Positions 8,654-17,907 of a stretch of 64,000 nucleotides of DNA are shown here, in pieces (positions within the stretch are counted from its first letter, which is position 1; the number at the start of each line of letters is the position of its first letter). A program made the translations under genes and the position numbers. Source of the stretch: Lacticaseibacillus suibinensis (GTDB lineage Bacteria > Bacillota > Bacilli > Lactobacillales > Lactobacillaceae); assembly GCF_003946175.1 (NCBI RefSeq), contig NZ_RHOK01000013.1:26398-90397 (forward strand). Reading direction: 5' to 3'. The notes under the pieces are model-generated. The model saw only the letters and a list, made by a program, of their open reading frames with translations, was not told where the DNA came from and did no database searches.

Positions 8654-9836
8654 GGAAAAACCCCCTTGCTTCCTGCACTGCCGCCGCTAACTGCGCCCCG
8701 TCCGCCGCTGTGTTGTACGCGCCAAAACTGGCGCGCACCGTTGCCGGCACGCCTAAGCGCGCCATCAGCGGCTGGGCGCAGTGATGCCCGGCCCGCACCG
8801 CAATGTGCTGTTCATCGAGGAACGTGGCTAGATCATGCGGATGCACCCCGGTCAAATTAAAGCTGACGATGCCAATGCTGGCGTCACTGCCATACAGTAC
8901 CACGCCAGGAATAGCGGCCAAGGCCTGGCGCAGGGCTAGGACTTGACTGTGCTCCTGCTGGGCGATGGCGGCCGGGTCCTGCGCCATGAGCCAGGTAATC
9001 GCAGCCCCGAGGCCGTACACCCCAGCAATATTCGGGGTGCCCGCTTCAAACTTCAGCGGGCCCTCAGCCCATGTTGCACTTTGGTCCAGCACTTCATCGA
9101 TCATTTCTCCGCCGAACTGAATCGGTGGCATCTGTTCGAGCAGCGCTTCGCGACCGTAAAGTACGCCGATGCCAGTCGGGCCATACATTTTGTGTCCGGA
9201 AAAAGCATAGACATCGGCACCAAGGGCCTGCACATCAACGCTGAGATGGGCTACCGCCTGCGCGCCATCGACAATCAAGTAGCCGCCCACCGCGTGAATA
9301 GCCTGCGCCAATGGGGCCAGCGCCACTTCTCCGCCGCCTACATTCGTCACTTGCGCCAGCGCTAGTAACTTGGTGCGCGGCGTGATGAGTTGCGCCACCG
9401 CCGCGACATCGGTATCCCCAGTCGCGGTCACCGGCGCCACCACCAGTTTGGCTTGCAGGCGGTGGGCCAGCTGCTGCCAAGGCAGGAAGTTGCTATGGTG
9501 TTCGGCACCGGAAATAAGAATTTCATCCCCAGGCTTCACCACTTGCGGCCCAAAGCTGCTAGCCACCAGATTCAGGCCATCGGTGGTGCTACGGGTATAG
9601 ACGATTTCGCTGGGCTTGGCCGCATGAATAAAGCTGGCCACCTGCGCCCGCACCGCCTCGTATTGTTCCGTAGTTTCATACGCTAATTCGTACAAGCCGC
9701 GATGGACATTGGCATTGGCGTTAACATAGTAGTCTTGTAGCGCCGTCAGGACGGCTTGCGGCTTTTGACTGGTTGCGGCACTATCCAGATAAACCAGGTC
9801 TGGATGAGCAGCAAAAAAAGGAAATTGTTCACGCAT
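8640..9836 (-). CDS. sufS: Cysteine desulfurase SufS
   Basis: This PLP enzyme takes sulfur from cysteine, giving alanine and an enzyme persulfide for cluster assembly. The 398-residue protein has the N-terminal YLDSAATSQKP, the PLP-lysine motif SGHKMYGPTGIGVLYG and the catalytic cysteine in VRAGHHCAQPLM near residue 350. The ATG at 9836 overlaps the sufD stop by 8 bases (ATGCGTGA). Confidence 0.97.
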   Translation of the reverse strand: MREQFPFFAAHPDLVYLDSAATSQKPQAVLTALQDYYVNANANVHRGLYELAYETTEQYEAVRAQVASFIHAAKPSEIVYTRSTTDGLNLVASSFGPQVVKPGDEILISGAEHHSNFLPWQQLAHRLQAKLVVAPVTATGDTDVAAVAQLITPRTKLLALAQVTNVGGGEVALAPLAQAIHAVGGYLIVDGAQAVAHLSVDVQALGADVYAFSGHKMYGPTGIGVLYGREALLEQMPPIQFGGEMIDEVLDQSATWAEGPLKFEAGTPNIAGVYGLGAAITWLMAQDPAAIAQQEHSQVLALRQALAAIPGVVLYGSDASIGIVSFNLTGVHPHDLATFLDEQHIAVRAGHHCAQPLMARLGVPATVRASFGAYNTAADGAQLAAAVQEARGFFLGND

Positions 9837-10830
9837 CTGCCATCACCAAGGTTTCATCAATTTGTTTGAACAGGGCCTGCTTCAGTGCCGGGTCTGTAAT
9901 TTCCAGCAGTCCACCTTCCAAGAAACCGCGTATCACGAGTCGCTTGGCCAGCGATTCTGGCAAGCCGCGGCTCATGAGATAATACAACTGGGTCCGGTCC
10001 ACTCGCGTCACCGACGCCGCGTGGCCTGCTGTCACATCGTTTTCATCGATCAGCAAAATCGGATTGGCATCGCCGCGGGCCTTGCTGCCTAGCATCAGCA
10101 CCCGATTTTCCTGCTGATTATCGCTGCCGCGTGCGCCTTTGATGATGTGGCCAATCCCATTAAAAATCAAATGCGCTTTGCCGACAATCACCCCACGCTG
10201 GTTGATATGTCCTTGCGTTTGCCGGCCGTTGTTGGTCATCGCGGTAGTGTACCCCACGTTCTGACTACCACTGGCCAGCACGCCGACATTGATGGTAGCC
10301 TGGCTGCCAGTGCCATTCAGATTCACCGTCAGTAAGCTGGCGCCACTGTTTTGCGCAAAACCAGCCACTGTCCAGTTGAGCTTGGCATGCTCGGCCAATT
10401 CAGCCGTCCGCTGCACAATCGCAGTTCGGGCGGTGAACGCGTCATAGGTCAGCCAATCAACCTCAGCGTTGGGCGCCAGTTCAAGCAAAATCCCCACGCC
10501 CAGCTGCAGGCCACTGGTCGCCCAACGGTCTTGCAGGCGCACATGGGCGCCGGCGCCGACATGCAAAATCACCAGCGCACTGCCGGTTTTGGGCCCTGCG
10601 ACCTGCACCGGCGCCTCAGCGTGATAACCCGCCGGAATGAACACCTCAGTCACCTCCGGCGCGCCTAGCCACGCATCCACCGCCGACCGCACCGGCCAAG
10701 CGGCAGGCGTTTGACTCACAGTCACTGCTGAGTCGGCCTGCACTGTGGCGTGGTCAAAGGCATCCGGTGCCTGTTTCAAATAACGCGCCAAGGGGATCTT
10801 CGGCGTGTTCGGCAAGGTTAGCTCAGTCAT
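9829..10830 (-). CDS. sufD: Fe-S cluster assembly protein SufD
   Basis: SufD is the paralogue of SufB in the SufBC2D complex. The 333-residue protein is less conserved at its N-terminus, but its C-terminal half shows the shared beta-helix features, for example NQQENRVLMLGSKARGDANP and LYYLMSRGLPESLAKRLVIR. The ATG at 10830 is preferred over the longer frame to 10917 because it overlaps the sufC stop by 8 bases and follows a GGTGAGG site. Confidence 0.95.
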   Translation of the reverse strand: MTELTLPNTPKIPLARYLKQAPDAFDHATVQADSAVTVSQTPAAWPVRSAVDAWLGAPEVTEVFIPAGYHAEAPVQVAGPKTGSALVILHVGAGAHVRLQDRWATSGLQLGVGILLELAPNAEVDWLTYDAFTARTAIVQRTAELAEHAKLNWTVAGFAQNSGASLLTVNLNGTGSQATINVGVLASGSQNVGYTTAMTNNGRQTQGHINQRGVIVGKAHLIFNGIGHIIKGARGSDNQQENRVLMLGSKARGDANPILLIDENDVTAGHAASVTRVDRTQLYYLMSRGLPESLAKRLVIRGFLEGGLLEITDPALKQALFKQIDETLVMADA

Positions 10831-11590
10831 TGCCCTCACCTGCCTTGAGGTGTTCGTAGCCGGTTTCTTCCAGCTGGTGGGCCAGCTCTGGTCCGCCGGT
10901 TTCAATAATTTGGCCATCCTTCATGACATGCACGACATCCGGGGTGATGTAATCCAGCAGCCGTTCGTAGTGGGTGATGATCAGGGACGCGAAGTCAGCG
11001 CCGCGCATTTGGTTGACGCCATTGGCCACAATGCGCAAGGCATCAATATCAAGGCCGGAATCAATTTCATCCAACAGCGCCCAGTGCGGCTTAATCATCA
11101 TCAGCTGCAGGATTTCGTTGCGCTTTTTTTCACCACCAGAAAAGCCCTGGTTCAAATAGCGGTCCGCCATATCCTCTGGCATCTTCAGCACCGCCATCGT
11201 CTCATCTAACTGCTTGAGGTAAGCCATAATCGGGATGGGATTGTCTTCCGGCCGTCGGGCATTGATGGCCGCGCGAATGAACTCCGCATTCGTCACCCCA
11301 TTGATTTCCGCTGGGTACTGCATGCCCAAAAAAAGCCCCAGCCGCGCTCGCTCGTCCACCGGCAGGTCAACAATGCTTTGCCCGTCAATCAGGATATCGC
11401 CTTGGGTCACCAAATACCGCGGATTGCCCATCAGTGTTTCCGCCAACGTGGATTTACCATTCCCATTGGGGCCCATCAACGCGTGAATTTCACCACTGTT
11501 AATAGTGAGATTAACCCCGCGCAAAATTTCCGGATGCTCTGGTTCTGCTTTGACTTTGACGTGTAAATCACGAATCTCTAGTGTGCTCAA
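10823..11590 (-). CDS. sufC: Fe-S cluster assembly ATPase SufC
   Basis: SufC is the ABC-type ATPase that drives SufBC2D. Walker A is GPNGNGKSTLA, the signature is FSGGEKKRNE and Walker B is WALLDEIDSGLD. The start is taken as TTG at 11590 because GGGGG lies seven bases upstream and translation from there gives the usual STLEIRDLHV start; length is then 255 residues. It is the first gene of the suf operon. A TACAAT box lies about 40 bases upstream, but I see no convincing -35 box. Confidence 0.95.
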   Translation of the reverse strand: MSTLEIRDLHVKVKAEPEHPEILRGVNLTINSGEIHALMGPNGNGKSTLAETLMGNPRYLVTQGDILIDGQSIVDLPVDERARLGLFLGMQYPAEINGVTNAEFIRAAINARRPEDNPIPIMAYLKQLDETMAVLKMPEDMADRYLNQGFSGGEKKRNEILQLMMIKPHWALLDEIDSGLDIDALRIVANGVNQMRGADFASLIITHYERLLDYITPDVVHVMKDGQIIETGGPELAHQLEETGYEHLKAGEGND

Positions 11591-11658
11591 CGGTTTACCC
11601 CCAAGAATACTAATTGTCTTTATTGTACGGCAGTTTGACCAACGAAAAAAGGCGCGGC

Positions 11659-12336
11659 TCACCGGCTGTAAATTGCCCGCAGCCCAGCCAAATCGGCCGG
11701 ACTCAGCTTGGAGACATTGCGATCAGTCGGAAACATCACCGAATCCGGCGCAGTGCTGTGGGCTAGCCCCAAGGCATGCCCGAGTTCATGCACCGCTGTG
11801 GCCACGTTCAAGCGCGAACGATAAGCCAAGTTTAAGCGGGCACTGGCATGGTTAACGGTGGCCTGCTTGGCCCCGGTCCAGCGGGTGATTTGCGGCCCGC
11901 CTAAGCCTAGAATCACCGCTTCACCATTCGTCTGCACCTTTTGGTAGCTGCTCAAGGTCAGGTGGTTGGTAAACTGCCCAGTGCTCCCCGGTGTCAGCTT
12001 GACGATGTCGGTTTGGTTATAGATGTTGAGGGCGGCGGTAAAAAGCTGCTGGACGGTGCGGTCGGTATGCGGCGCAAACGAATAAGTGTAGCGCGCCGCC
12101 AATTTTCCGGTCGGCACAATGGCTTCTTTCGCGGTAGCCGCGGTGCTCGCCGTGCTGGCTGAAGTGGTTGAGGACTGGTGAGGTGCCGCCTTCTCCGCAC
12201 TCGGGGCCACCTGGCGCTTCACCCAACTGACCGCCGCACTCACCCCGTCTGCCACCCGCGTGTGCACCGCCGCTGGTAAACTGAAGTACAAGAAGGCACA
12301 ACAAAGCAGCACAATCCACCCCCGGTGCTTCCGCAT
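11659..12336 (-). CDS. Secreted or membrane-anchored matrixin-type zinc metalloprotease
   Basis: The 225-residue protein starts with a short basic end and one membrane segment (about residues 6-26) that is either a signal peptide or an anchor, followed by a Ser/Thr/Ala-rich linker (about 50-72) and a protease domain. The zinc motif HELGHALGLAH (HExxHxxGxxH) is seen near residue 180, and the downstream methionine turn is probably SVMFPT. Substrates are unknown. The ATG at 12336 follows AGGGAGGTGGTGAC. It is monocistronic, with sufC 68 bases further on and a terminator of the met operon in front. Confidence 0.88.
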   Translation of the reverse strand: MRKHRGWIVLLCCAFLYFSLPAAVHTRVADGVSAAVSWVKRQVAPSAEKAAPHQSSTTSASTASTAATAKEAIVPTGKLAARYTYSFAPHTDRTVQQLFTAALNIYNQTDIVKLTPGSTGQFTNHLTLSSYQKVQTNGEAVILGLGGPQITRWTGAKQATVNHASARLNLAYRSRLNVATAVHELGHALGLAHSTAPDSVMFPTDRNVSKLSPADLAGLRAIYSR

Positions 12337-12400
12337 GTCACCACCTCCCTGCTTGTCGTTCCATTCTAACGAAGAATACCACCTCGGTAAAGCTGGATGC

Positions 12401-12430
12401 AAAAGAGGATGTGAGCAAGTCACATCCTCT
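12401..12430 (-). terminator. Terminator downstream of the metQNI operon
   Basis: An 11-bp perfect stem (AGAGGATGTGA / TCACATCCTCT) with a short T tail on the minus strand. It lies 200 bases after the metI stop, with a palindromic element B copy in between. Confidence 0.8.
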
Positions 12431-12476
12431 GCAATGGTGCGATGGCGTTAAAGTGCTGGTAATCGGCTACCTGCTT

Positions 12477-12631
12477 GGCTAAGCGCGACCTTGCTCCGTA
12501 GCCTGTAGTTGCACTGCGCGAGGCCAACGCCCGAGCCAATAGCTACACACCAGACCTCACCAGCTAAAAACGCTGGCAAGGCCTGGTGCTAGGCTATTGG
12601 TCAGGCTAAGTACGGCCTTGCTCCGTAGCCT
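12477..12631. repeat. Palindromic intergenic element, family B copy 1
   Basis: A long hairpin spans 12536-12600: CCAATAGC pairs with GCTATTGG, then CACCAG with CTGGTG, then CCAGC with GCTGG around an A-rich loop. Between these stems sit small internal loops TAC/TAG and CTCA/AAGG that are the same in the other copies. It is flanked by a direct repeat of about 28 bases (12477-12504 and 12603-12631) sharing CCTTGCTCCGTAGCCT; the second repeat ends at the metI stop codon. The same architecture recurs twice at 27.46-27.72 kb with different stem sequences. Confidence 0.75.
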
Positions 12632-13317
12632 TAGTGATGCAGTCGTTTCGCGAATAAATCCCCGATAAACTGAATCAGGAACACCAGGATCAAGATGAAG
12701 ATCATGGCCACCCAGGTGACGTCGTTTTGGAAGCGTTGGTAACCTACCGCAATGGCCAAGTTACCTAAGCCACCGCCGCCAACTGCGCCGGCCATGGCAG
12801 TGAGACCAATGACACTGATGATGGTCAAGACACCGACACGAATCAGTTCGCTCAGGCCTTCGCGCAGGTAAACGCGAAAGACAATGGCGGCTGGGGACAG
12901 GCCCATGGCTTCAGCCGCCTCAATCACCCCAGGGTCAATCGTCAGCAAGGCGTTTTGGACCTGCCGCGCAAAGAATGGCGTGGTGCCCAGCACCAGTGGC
13001 ACCAAAGCGGCGGTCGGGCCGATGCCGGTGCCCACAATCAGGCGCGTAAAAGGATTCAGCACCGCCAGCAAAATAATGAAGGGAATGGCCCGGAAGATGT
13101 TGACGATTTTGTCCAAAATCCAGTACACCGGACGGTTCGCCAGTAAGCCATGATCATCGGTCAGCACCAAGAAAATGCCAATTAAAATGCCGAGGACACC
13201 AGCGATCAACGCCGTGAAGAAGGTCATGTACAGCGTTTGACCAATGGATTGGGTCACCCCACCATCACCGGTCCAAATCGGAATCACGTTAGGGAAGAGT
13301 TTTTCGATAATGTTCAT
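12631..13317 (-). CDS. metI: Methionine ABC transporter permease MetI
   Basis: The 228-residue integral membrane protein has five to six hydrophobic segments and the permease-ATPase contact loop [20 protein letters not shown] (EAA motif) near residue 135. It forms the channel of the MetNIQ importer for methionine. Its start overlaps the metN stop by 4 bases, so the two are translationally coupled. The gene is the last of the T-box-controlled operon. Confidence 0.95.
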   Translation of the reverse strand: MNIIEKLFPNVIPIWTGDGGVTQSIGQTLYMTFFTALIAGVLGILIGIFLVLTDDHGLLANRPVYWILDKIVNIFRAIPFIILLAVLNPFTRLIVGTGIGPTAALVPLVLGTTPFFARQVQNALLTIDPGVIEAAEAMGLSPAAIVFRVYLREGLSELIRVGVLTIISVIGLTAMAGAVGGGGLGNLAIAVGYQRFQNDVTWVAMIFILILVFLIQFIGDLFAKRLHH

Positions 13318-14420
13318 GCTTGCTCTCCTTCCTGATCGGCGCTCAGATGCTGAACGGTGACGTCACTTTGCTGCAAATAATCAAAGGCCCGGTCAAGGTC
13401 CGTCTGCGTCCCACTCAGCACCACCAACAGATTACCAAAAGGGGTGCCTTGCAGGATTTGGATATCCCCAAACAAGATGTTGGCGGTCACGTTGTACGTC
13501 TTAAACAAGGTCGCCACCAGCGGCTGATCGGTCGAGGCGCCGACATAAGTCAGGCGCACCAGTTGATCTGGCGCCTGCAAGTCGCGCACTGCCGGCTGTT
13601 TGCGCACTGCCGCAATGGCACTTTCGATTTGAATGGTGGTGTCGATGAAGTCCTTGGTTAGCTGTTCATGCGGCTGGGCAAAAATCTGCAGCAACGTGCC
13701 GCGTTCAATGATGCGGCCTTCATCCATCACGGCGACCTTGTTACAGATCTGCCTGACGGCTTCCATTTCGTGGGTAATGAGCACAATGGTCAACCCCAAC
13801 TTCTGGTTCAAATGTACCAGCAAGTCGAGAATGGAAGAGGTGGTTTTGGGATCCAGCGCGGAAGTCGCTTCGTCTGAAATCAGAATTTCTGGATCTGAGG
13901 CTAACGCCCGAGCAATCCCCACGCGCTGCTTTTGGCCCCCAGACAGTTCATTCGGATAAGCCGTCGCCCGATCAGCCAGCCCTACCAACTCCAGCAGGTC
14001 GCTGACTTTCTGGTTGATTTCACTTTTCTTGATCTTGCGCCACACTTTTTGGCCATCGGCCGTCGTTTCGGTGACGTTCGTGCCTTTCAGCGGAAAGGCC
14101 ACGTTGTCGGCAATGGTGCGTGAATTCATCAAGTTGAAATGCTGAAAAATCATGCCGATGCGCCGACGCTCCTGTCGTAGCTTGGCGGCATCCAGCTTCA
14201 GCATATCTTGCCCCAGCACCGACACCGTGCCACTGGTTGGTCGCTGCAACAAATTAATGGTACGCACCAACGTTGACTTCCCAGCGCCTGAATACCCGAC
14301 AATCCCGTAGATATCACCGCGTTCAACCGTCAAATCGACATGATCGACGGCGTGCACGCTGCGAGTTTTCTCTTTGAATTCGACATCCACTTGCTTCAAT
14401 GTGATTAACGGCTCTGCCAT
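13314..14420 (-). CDS. metN: Methionine ABC transporter ATP-binding protein MetN
   Basis: The 368-residue ATPase has Walker [12 protein letters not shown], signature [11 protein letters not shown] and Walker [15 protein letters not shown]-terminal extension after about residue 285 matches the NIL domain of MetN proteins, which binds methionine and lowers transport when internal methionine is high. It lies 37 bases downstream of metQ and overlaps metI. Confidence 0.95.
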   Translation of the reverse strand: MAEPLITLKQVDVEFKEKTRSVHAVDHVDLTVERGDIYGIVGYSGAGKSTLVRTINLLQRPTSGTVSVLGQDMLKLDAAKLRQERRRIGMIFQHFNLMNSRTIADNVAFPLKGTNVTETTADGQKVWRKIKKSEINQKVSDLLELVGLADRATAYPNELSGGQKQRVGIARALASDPEILISDEATSALDPKTTSSILDLLVHLNQKLGLTIVLITHEMEAVRQICNKVAVMDEGRIIERGTLLQIFAQPHEQLTKDFIDTTIQIESAIAAVRKQPAVRDLQAPDQLVRLTYVGASTDQPLVATLFKTYNVTANILFGDIQILQGTPFGNLLVVLSGTQTDLDRAFDYLQQSDVTVQHLSADQEGEQA

Positions 14421-14457
14421 ACTTTACCTCATTTCTCGACGAACGCGTTGCAACTGG

Positions 14458-15273
14458 TTACCAAGCAGGAATAACGGCGCCTTTGTAGTACTTCTTCAGC
14501 AACTTAGCAGTGCGCTGCGTTTCATATGCTTTAACAATCTTCTGGTAAGTCTTGTTCTTCTTATCAGCTGCGGACTTAGCAGCGATAATGTTGATCCAAG
14601 GCTTGGACTTGGCACTGAGCTTTTCCACCGAAATGGCATCGGCAGGCTTGAGGTTTGCGGCAACGGCGATATCGTTGTTGACGATGGCCGCATCCACATC
14701 ATTCAAGCTACGCGCGGTTTGCGCGGAGTCCAGTTCCGTAATCTTCAGGTCCAACTTGTTTTCGGTGATATCGTGAATCGTTGGGGTGGCGACGTCCTTG
14801 ACTTTGATAATACCGTTAGCAGCCAACAGGTCCAGGGCTCGGCCTTCGTTGGAGACATCATTTGGCACAGACACGGTGTCGCCCTTCTTCAGGTCTTTCA
14901 GCGACTTGATCTTGTTGGAGAAGGCACGCATTGGCCCGATGTAGGTGTTACCAATTGCGGTCAGCTTTTCGTTGTGCTTCTTGTTCCAAGTGTTCAAAAA
15001 GTCGTTGTGCTGGAAGGAATTCAACTGAATATCGCCATCTTGCAAGGCTTGGTTCGGCGTGTTGTATTCGGTGAATTGAACCAGTTTGATTTTGACGTCT
15101 TCTTTGGCGAGGCGTTTTTGAATGTCCTTCCAAATTTCAACGTCGGTACTCATGATCCCGACTTTGACCGTCTTTGGGGTTTGAGTCGTTGACTTGTTGC
15201 TGCCACATGCAGCTAAAGCGAGCACTGGTAAGGCCAAGGCCGCCGTTAAGGCCAGTTTCTTGAACAATTTCAT
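14458..15273 (-). CDS. metQ: Methionine-binding lipoprotein MetQ
   Basis: The 271-residue protein has a lipoprotein signal with the lipobox LAAC at residues 20-23 and belongs to the NlpA/MetQ family of substrate-binding proteins (VGIMSTDVEIWKDIQ, LVQFTEYNTPNQALQDGDI). It captures methionine outside the membrane and hands it to MetNI. It is the first gene of the operon, directly after a methionine T-box leader. Confidence 0.95.
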   Translation of the reverse strand: MKLFKKLALTAALALPVLALAACGSNKSTTQTPKTVKVGIMSTDVEIWKDIQKRLAKEDVKIKLVQFTEYNTPNQALQDGDIQLNSFQHNDFLNTWNKKHNEKLTAIGNTYIGPMRAFSNKIKSLKDLKKGDTVSVPNDVSNEGRALDLLAANGIIKVKDVATPTIHDITENKLDLKITELDSAQTARSLNDVDAAIVNNDIAVAANLKPADAISVEKLSAKSKPWINIIAAKSAADKKNKTYQKIVKAYETQRTAKLLKKYYKGAVIPAW

Positions 15274-15302
15274 TTTCTATTCCTCCAATTTTTTGAGCGA
15301 AA

Positions 15303-15573
15303 CAAAAAGTCCGCTTCTAACAGCTTGTTAGAAGCGGACTAACCGCGGTACCATTCTAATTCACTAGTCAAAAAGACTAGCCTCACTAACGGGCTATCAC
15401 CCGCGTGCAAGATAATGGTTGCCACCCATTGCCGCCTTGCCAGTGCACTGGTTCGGGACACCGATCCGTGAGCCATTCTCGGCCTCGCGCGCTACCCTGC
15501 TCTCAGCAGTTGCAGGTTTTCTGTACAGTCTAGCGTGGCTTCTCTCTCACATCGTTCGTTTGCTCTTTAGAAT
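15303..15573 (-). promoter_or_regulatory. T-box leader with methionine specifier, upstream of metQNI
   Basis: On the minus strand the leader contains the T-box sequence AATGGTACCGCGG (15344-15356), followed by a strong terminator (14-bp stem, arms 15327-15340 and 15308-15321, then TTTTT). Binding of uncharged tRNA to the T-box would form the antiterminator instead. An ATG lies in the expected specifier region (15474-15476, within GAGAATGGCTC), in keeping with methionine control of the operon. The 5' part carries long helical elements of Stem I. This explains the whole 390-base gene-free stretch between metQ and the arsC remnant. Confidence 0.92.
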
Positions 15574-15579
15574 AACTAG

Positions 15580-15608
15580 AGTTTACTGAGTTCGCCTGGC
15601 AGTGTCAA
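15580..15608 (-). promoter_or_regulatory. Promoter of the met T-box leader and metQNI
   Basis: TTGACA (15603-15608) and TAAACT (15580-15585) are exactly 17 bases apart on the minus strand, directly upstream of the T-box leader. Confidence 0.85.
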
Positions 15609-15663
15609 CCTTAAAATTAAAAATATCTGAGAAACATTTTCATGCTTGCCGTGACTCGGCCAG

Positions 15664-16040
15664 CTAAGTGCGCCGAATCAACGTCTCAATCTGATCGGCC
15701 GCTGCCGCAAAAGCGTCGGCGCGCGCTGCGCCTTGCACCTGCGCAAGGTCAGCCAGCGGCCAGTGCAAAGCACGCGTTGTTGCCGGCAGCACCGGACAGT
15801 GATCCCTAGCATCCCCGCGTAGCGTGACCAACACATCACTGCGGTTTAATCGATTGGCTTGGCCTGCGCGTGAGCCCAGTCGATGCCGCGTTTGGCCAAC
15901 GTCTGGACCGTCCTGGGATCCACAGGGGTCGGCTGCACGCCGGCGCTTTGCACGCGCCAGCCGGGCAGCAACTGTTGGGTGAGCGCCTCGGCCAGTTGGC
16001 TCCGGCACGCATTGCCTGTACATCAAAAGTATACCTGCAT
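15664..16040 (-). pseudogene. Disrupted arsenate reductase / low-molecular-weight phosphatase-like gene (arsC type)
   Basis: Pieces of an ArsC-type protein can be read in two frames. From ATG at 16040 the frame gives MQVYF, then an in-frame TGA at 16023-16025, then CTGNACRSQLAEAL and QSAGVQPTPVDPRTVQTLAK. Near 15845-15852 a one-base shift is needed to go on with LNRSDVLVTLRGDARDHCP and the HWPLADL region. In intact homologues a leucine stands where the TGA is. With a stop at codon 6 and a frameshift, no full product is expected. The neighbouring gcvH-like gene lies 18 bases upstream. Confidence 0.85.
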
Positions 16041-16058
16041 GGCAAGCCCTCCATGGGG

Positions 16059-16349
16059 TTAAGCCTTTAGCGTCACAACCCAGTTGGCGCTATGCGCCGC
16101 TTCGTTGAGCAGGCTTGGATCATCCACGGCCGCTTCATTGACCGCGACCACGGTGCCACTCACCGGTGCGTCCAGATCGAGCACCGTTTTCTCCGCTTCA
16201 ACGTTCATAAAGGCGTGACCAGCGGTAAGTCGTGTGCCGATTTTCGGTAACTCCACAAATTTAATTTTGCCCATTGTCTGCTGAGCGTCAGCGGTTAAGC
16301 CCAACGTAATCGTGTCATGTTGCTTTTCTTGCCAAAAATTTTCTGTCAT
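16059..16349 (-). CDS. GcvH-like lipoyl-carrier protein
   Basis: The 96-residue protein resembles glycine cleavage H protein but is shorter than the usual 125 or so residues. The lipoyl-lysine segment is VEAEKTVLDLDAPVSGTVV, with the lysine near residue 54. No other glycine cleavage genes are in the window. Stand-alone H-like proteins in this group may carry or relay lipoyl groups rather than cleave glycine; this is inference. It starts 16 bases after rodA and may be co-transcribed with it. Confidence 0.85.
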   Translation of the reverse strand: MTENFWQEKQHDTITLGLTADAQQTMGKIKFVELPKIGTRLTAGHAFMNVEAEKTVLDLDAPVSGTVVAVNEAAVDDPSLLNEAAHSANWVVTLKA

Positions 16350-16365
16350 GACCCATTCTCCTTGC

Positions 16366-17571
16366 TTAACGATCGAATTCCTCTCCCTCTTGGCTAAACA
16401 TGTAACTCTGATGGTGATAGCGCATGGAGAGGATCATACCCACAGACAACATATCCGCCAGTAGGAACGAGCCCCCTTGCGAGATAAAAGGCAGTGGAAT
16501 CCCAGTTAAAGGTAGCAGACCGATATTCATCCCGATGTTTTCAAAAATATGGAACACAAACATCATGATGACCCCAGTGGAAATGTAGGCATAAAATTCG
16601 TTTTGAGTATCGAAGGTGACCCGAATCATTTGGTAAATCAACAGGAAGTACAGCAGAATCACCGCCGCACAGCCGATAAACCCAAACGCTTCGCCAATCG
16701 TGGAAAACGCCATATCGGATTCCCGCACCGGCACCGTGACTTTCAAATTGTTGAAGCCGCGCCCGTACATTTGCCCGGAACCAATCGCCTTCATGGATTG
16801 CCATAACTGATAGGAACTGGTGCTCGTCGCCCCACTGGGATCAAGCCAGGAGTCGATACGCTTGAACTGATATGCTGCAAAGCCCAAGTGTTCCAAAATC
16901 CGCCGGCCCCAAGGTTGCACCACCAAGACGATAGCCGTTGACCCGATGGCCCCGGCGCCGATGCCAATTGGGGCGATGATTTTCCAGGTAATGCCGGATA
17001 CCAGCACCACCCCGGCAAAAATCGCCAGGAACACCAGCATGGTCCCGAAGTCATTTTGCAGCTTTAACAGCACTAGCACTGGCAGCGTCCAAAGCAACAT
17101 TTCGCCAATCAGCCGCCAATCATTGGCCGTGCTGTGCTGATACTTGGTATTGTGGTTGGTCACCACCCGGCCCAGCATCAAGATATATGCCGGTTTCATC
17201 ACCTCCGAAGGTTGGAAGGTGAACGAGCCAAACCCTAACCAGCTCTTGGCGCCAGTATGATCAAACACTGCTCGATCATAAGCCACTAGCACCAAAATCA
17301 GCAGAAAAATCCCGAGTCCGTACAAAATCGGCGCCACGCGCCACAGCTGCTCGGCATCGAATTGCATCACGAAAAAAATACCAATGCCGCCAATCACGTA
17401 CCACACAGCCTGCATAATCAAGGCCCGCGTGGTACTGGTCGAGGACGTATCATGCGAAACGGCCATGTAAATCGCTGCCATCCCAATCAACGCCAGCAGC
17501 ATCACCGACAGGATAATCCCGTAGTCGATGCGGTCTTCACTTTTGCGGCGGGTTGAAACTGCCTTTGCCAT
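16366..17571 (-). CDS. rodA: Rod-shape-determining peptidoglycan polymerase RodA (SEDS family)
   Basis: The 401-residue SEDS protein has about ten membrane helices and polymerises lipid II into glycan strands together with a class B penicillin-binding protein during wall elongation. Recognisable segments are SWLGFGSFTFQPSEVMKPAY, NDFGTMLVFLAIF and the C-terminal LLPLTGIPLPFISQGGSF. Its location behind mreB/mbl, epuA, yidD and a DUF2969 gene supports RodA rather than FtsW. Confidence 0.93.
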   Translation of the reverse strand: MAKAVSTRRKSEDRIDYGIILSVMLLALIGMAAIYMAVSHDTSSTSTTRALIMQAVWYVIGGIGIFFVMQFDAEQLWRVAPILYGLGIFLLILVLVAYDRAVFDHTGAKSWLGFGSFTFQPSEVMKPAYILMLGRVVTNHNTKYQHSTANDWRLIGEMLLWTLPVLVLLKLQNDFGTMLVFLAIFAGVVLVSGITWKIIAPIGIGAGAIGSTAIVLVVQPWGRRILEHLGFAAYQFKRIDSWLDPSGATSTSSYQLWQSMKAIGSGQMYGRGFNNLKVTVPVRESDMAFSTIGEAFGFIGCAAVILLYFLLIYQMIRVTFDTQNEFYAYISTGVIMMFVFHIFENIGMNIGLLPLTGIPLPFISQGGSFLLADMLSVGMILSMRYHHQSYMFSQEGEEFDR

Positions 17572-17664
17572 GCCGTCACTCCTTTCCCTGCCTCACGTCT
17601 CAGCCGAAACCGGCAGAAAGCGGGCTGAGTCTACTGGCCCAACCCGCTGACGTGGTCCTGCTCA

Positions 17665-17892
17665 CTAGGCGCGATGCAGGTGGTATTCACTCAATAGATA
17701 ATTCTCGGCATCGGCCAAATTCTTGAACCGGTTGCCTTGCATGCTACCCGCCACGAAGCCTTGAAAATGTTTGCCATCCGCTTCCGGCTCAATGTAGCCA
17801 ATTTCGACTTTACCCACCGTCAGCACTGAAACCGTGTGGCCGTTACGGGTCACTTCTTCCTGTTTGACGGTGATTTTTTGCTCTTTTGCCAT
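17665..17892 (-). CDS. DUF2969 family protein
   Basis: The 75-residue protein matches DUF2969 by its pattern TVGKVEIGYIEPEADGKHFQ and by its place between yidD and rodA, where the family is usually found in lactobacilli. It has no membrane segment and no known function. The start follows a clear AAAGGAG site. It is 15 bases downstream of yidD. Confidence 0.82.
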   Translation of the reverse strand: MAKEQKITVKQEEVTRNGHTVSVLTVGKVEIGYIEPEADGKHFQGFVAGSMQGNRFKNLADAENYLLSEYHLHRA

Positions 17893-17907
17893 GAAAACTC
17901 CTTTGTT

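Noticed and set aside
16023..16025. Selenocysteine at the TGA of the arsC-like gene
   Set aside because: The position holds a leucine in the family, not a cysteine, and a frameshift further on destroys the gene anyway.
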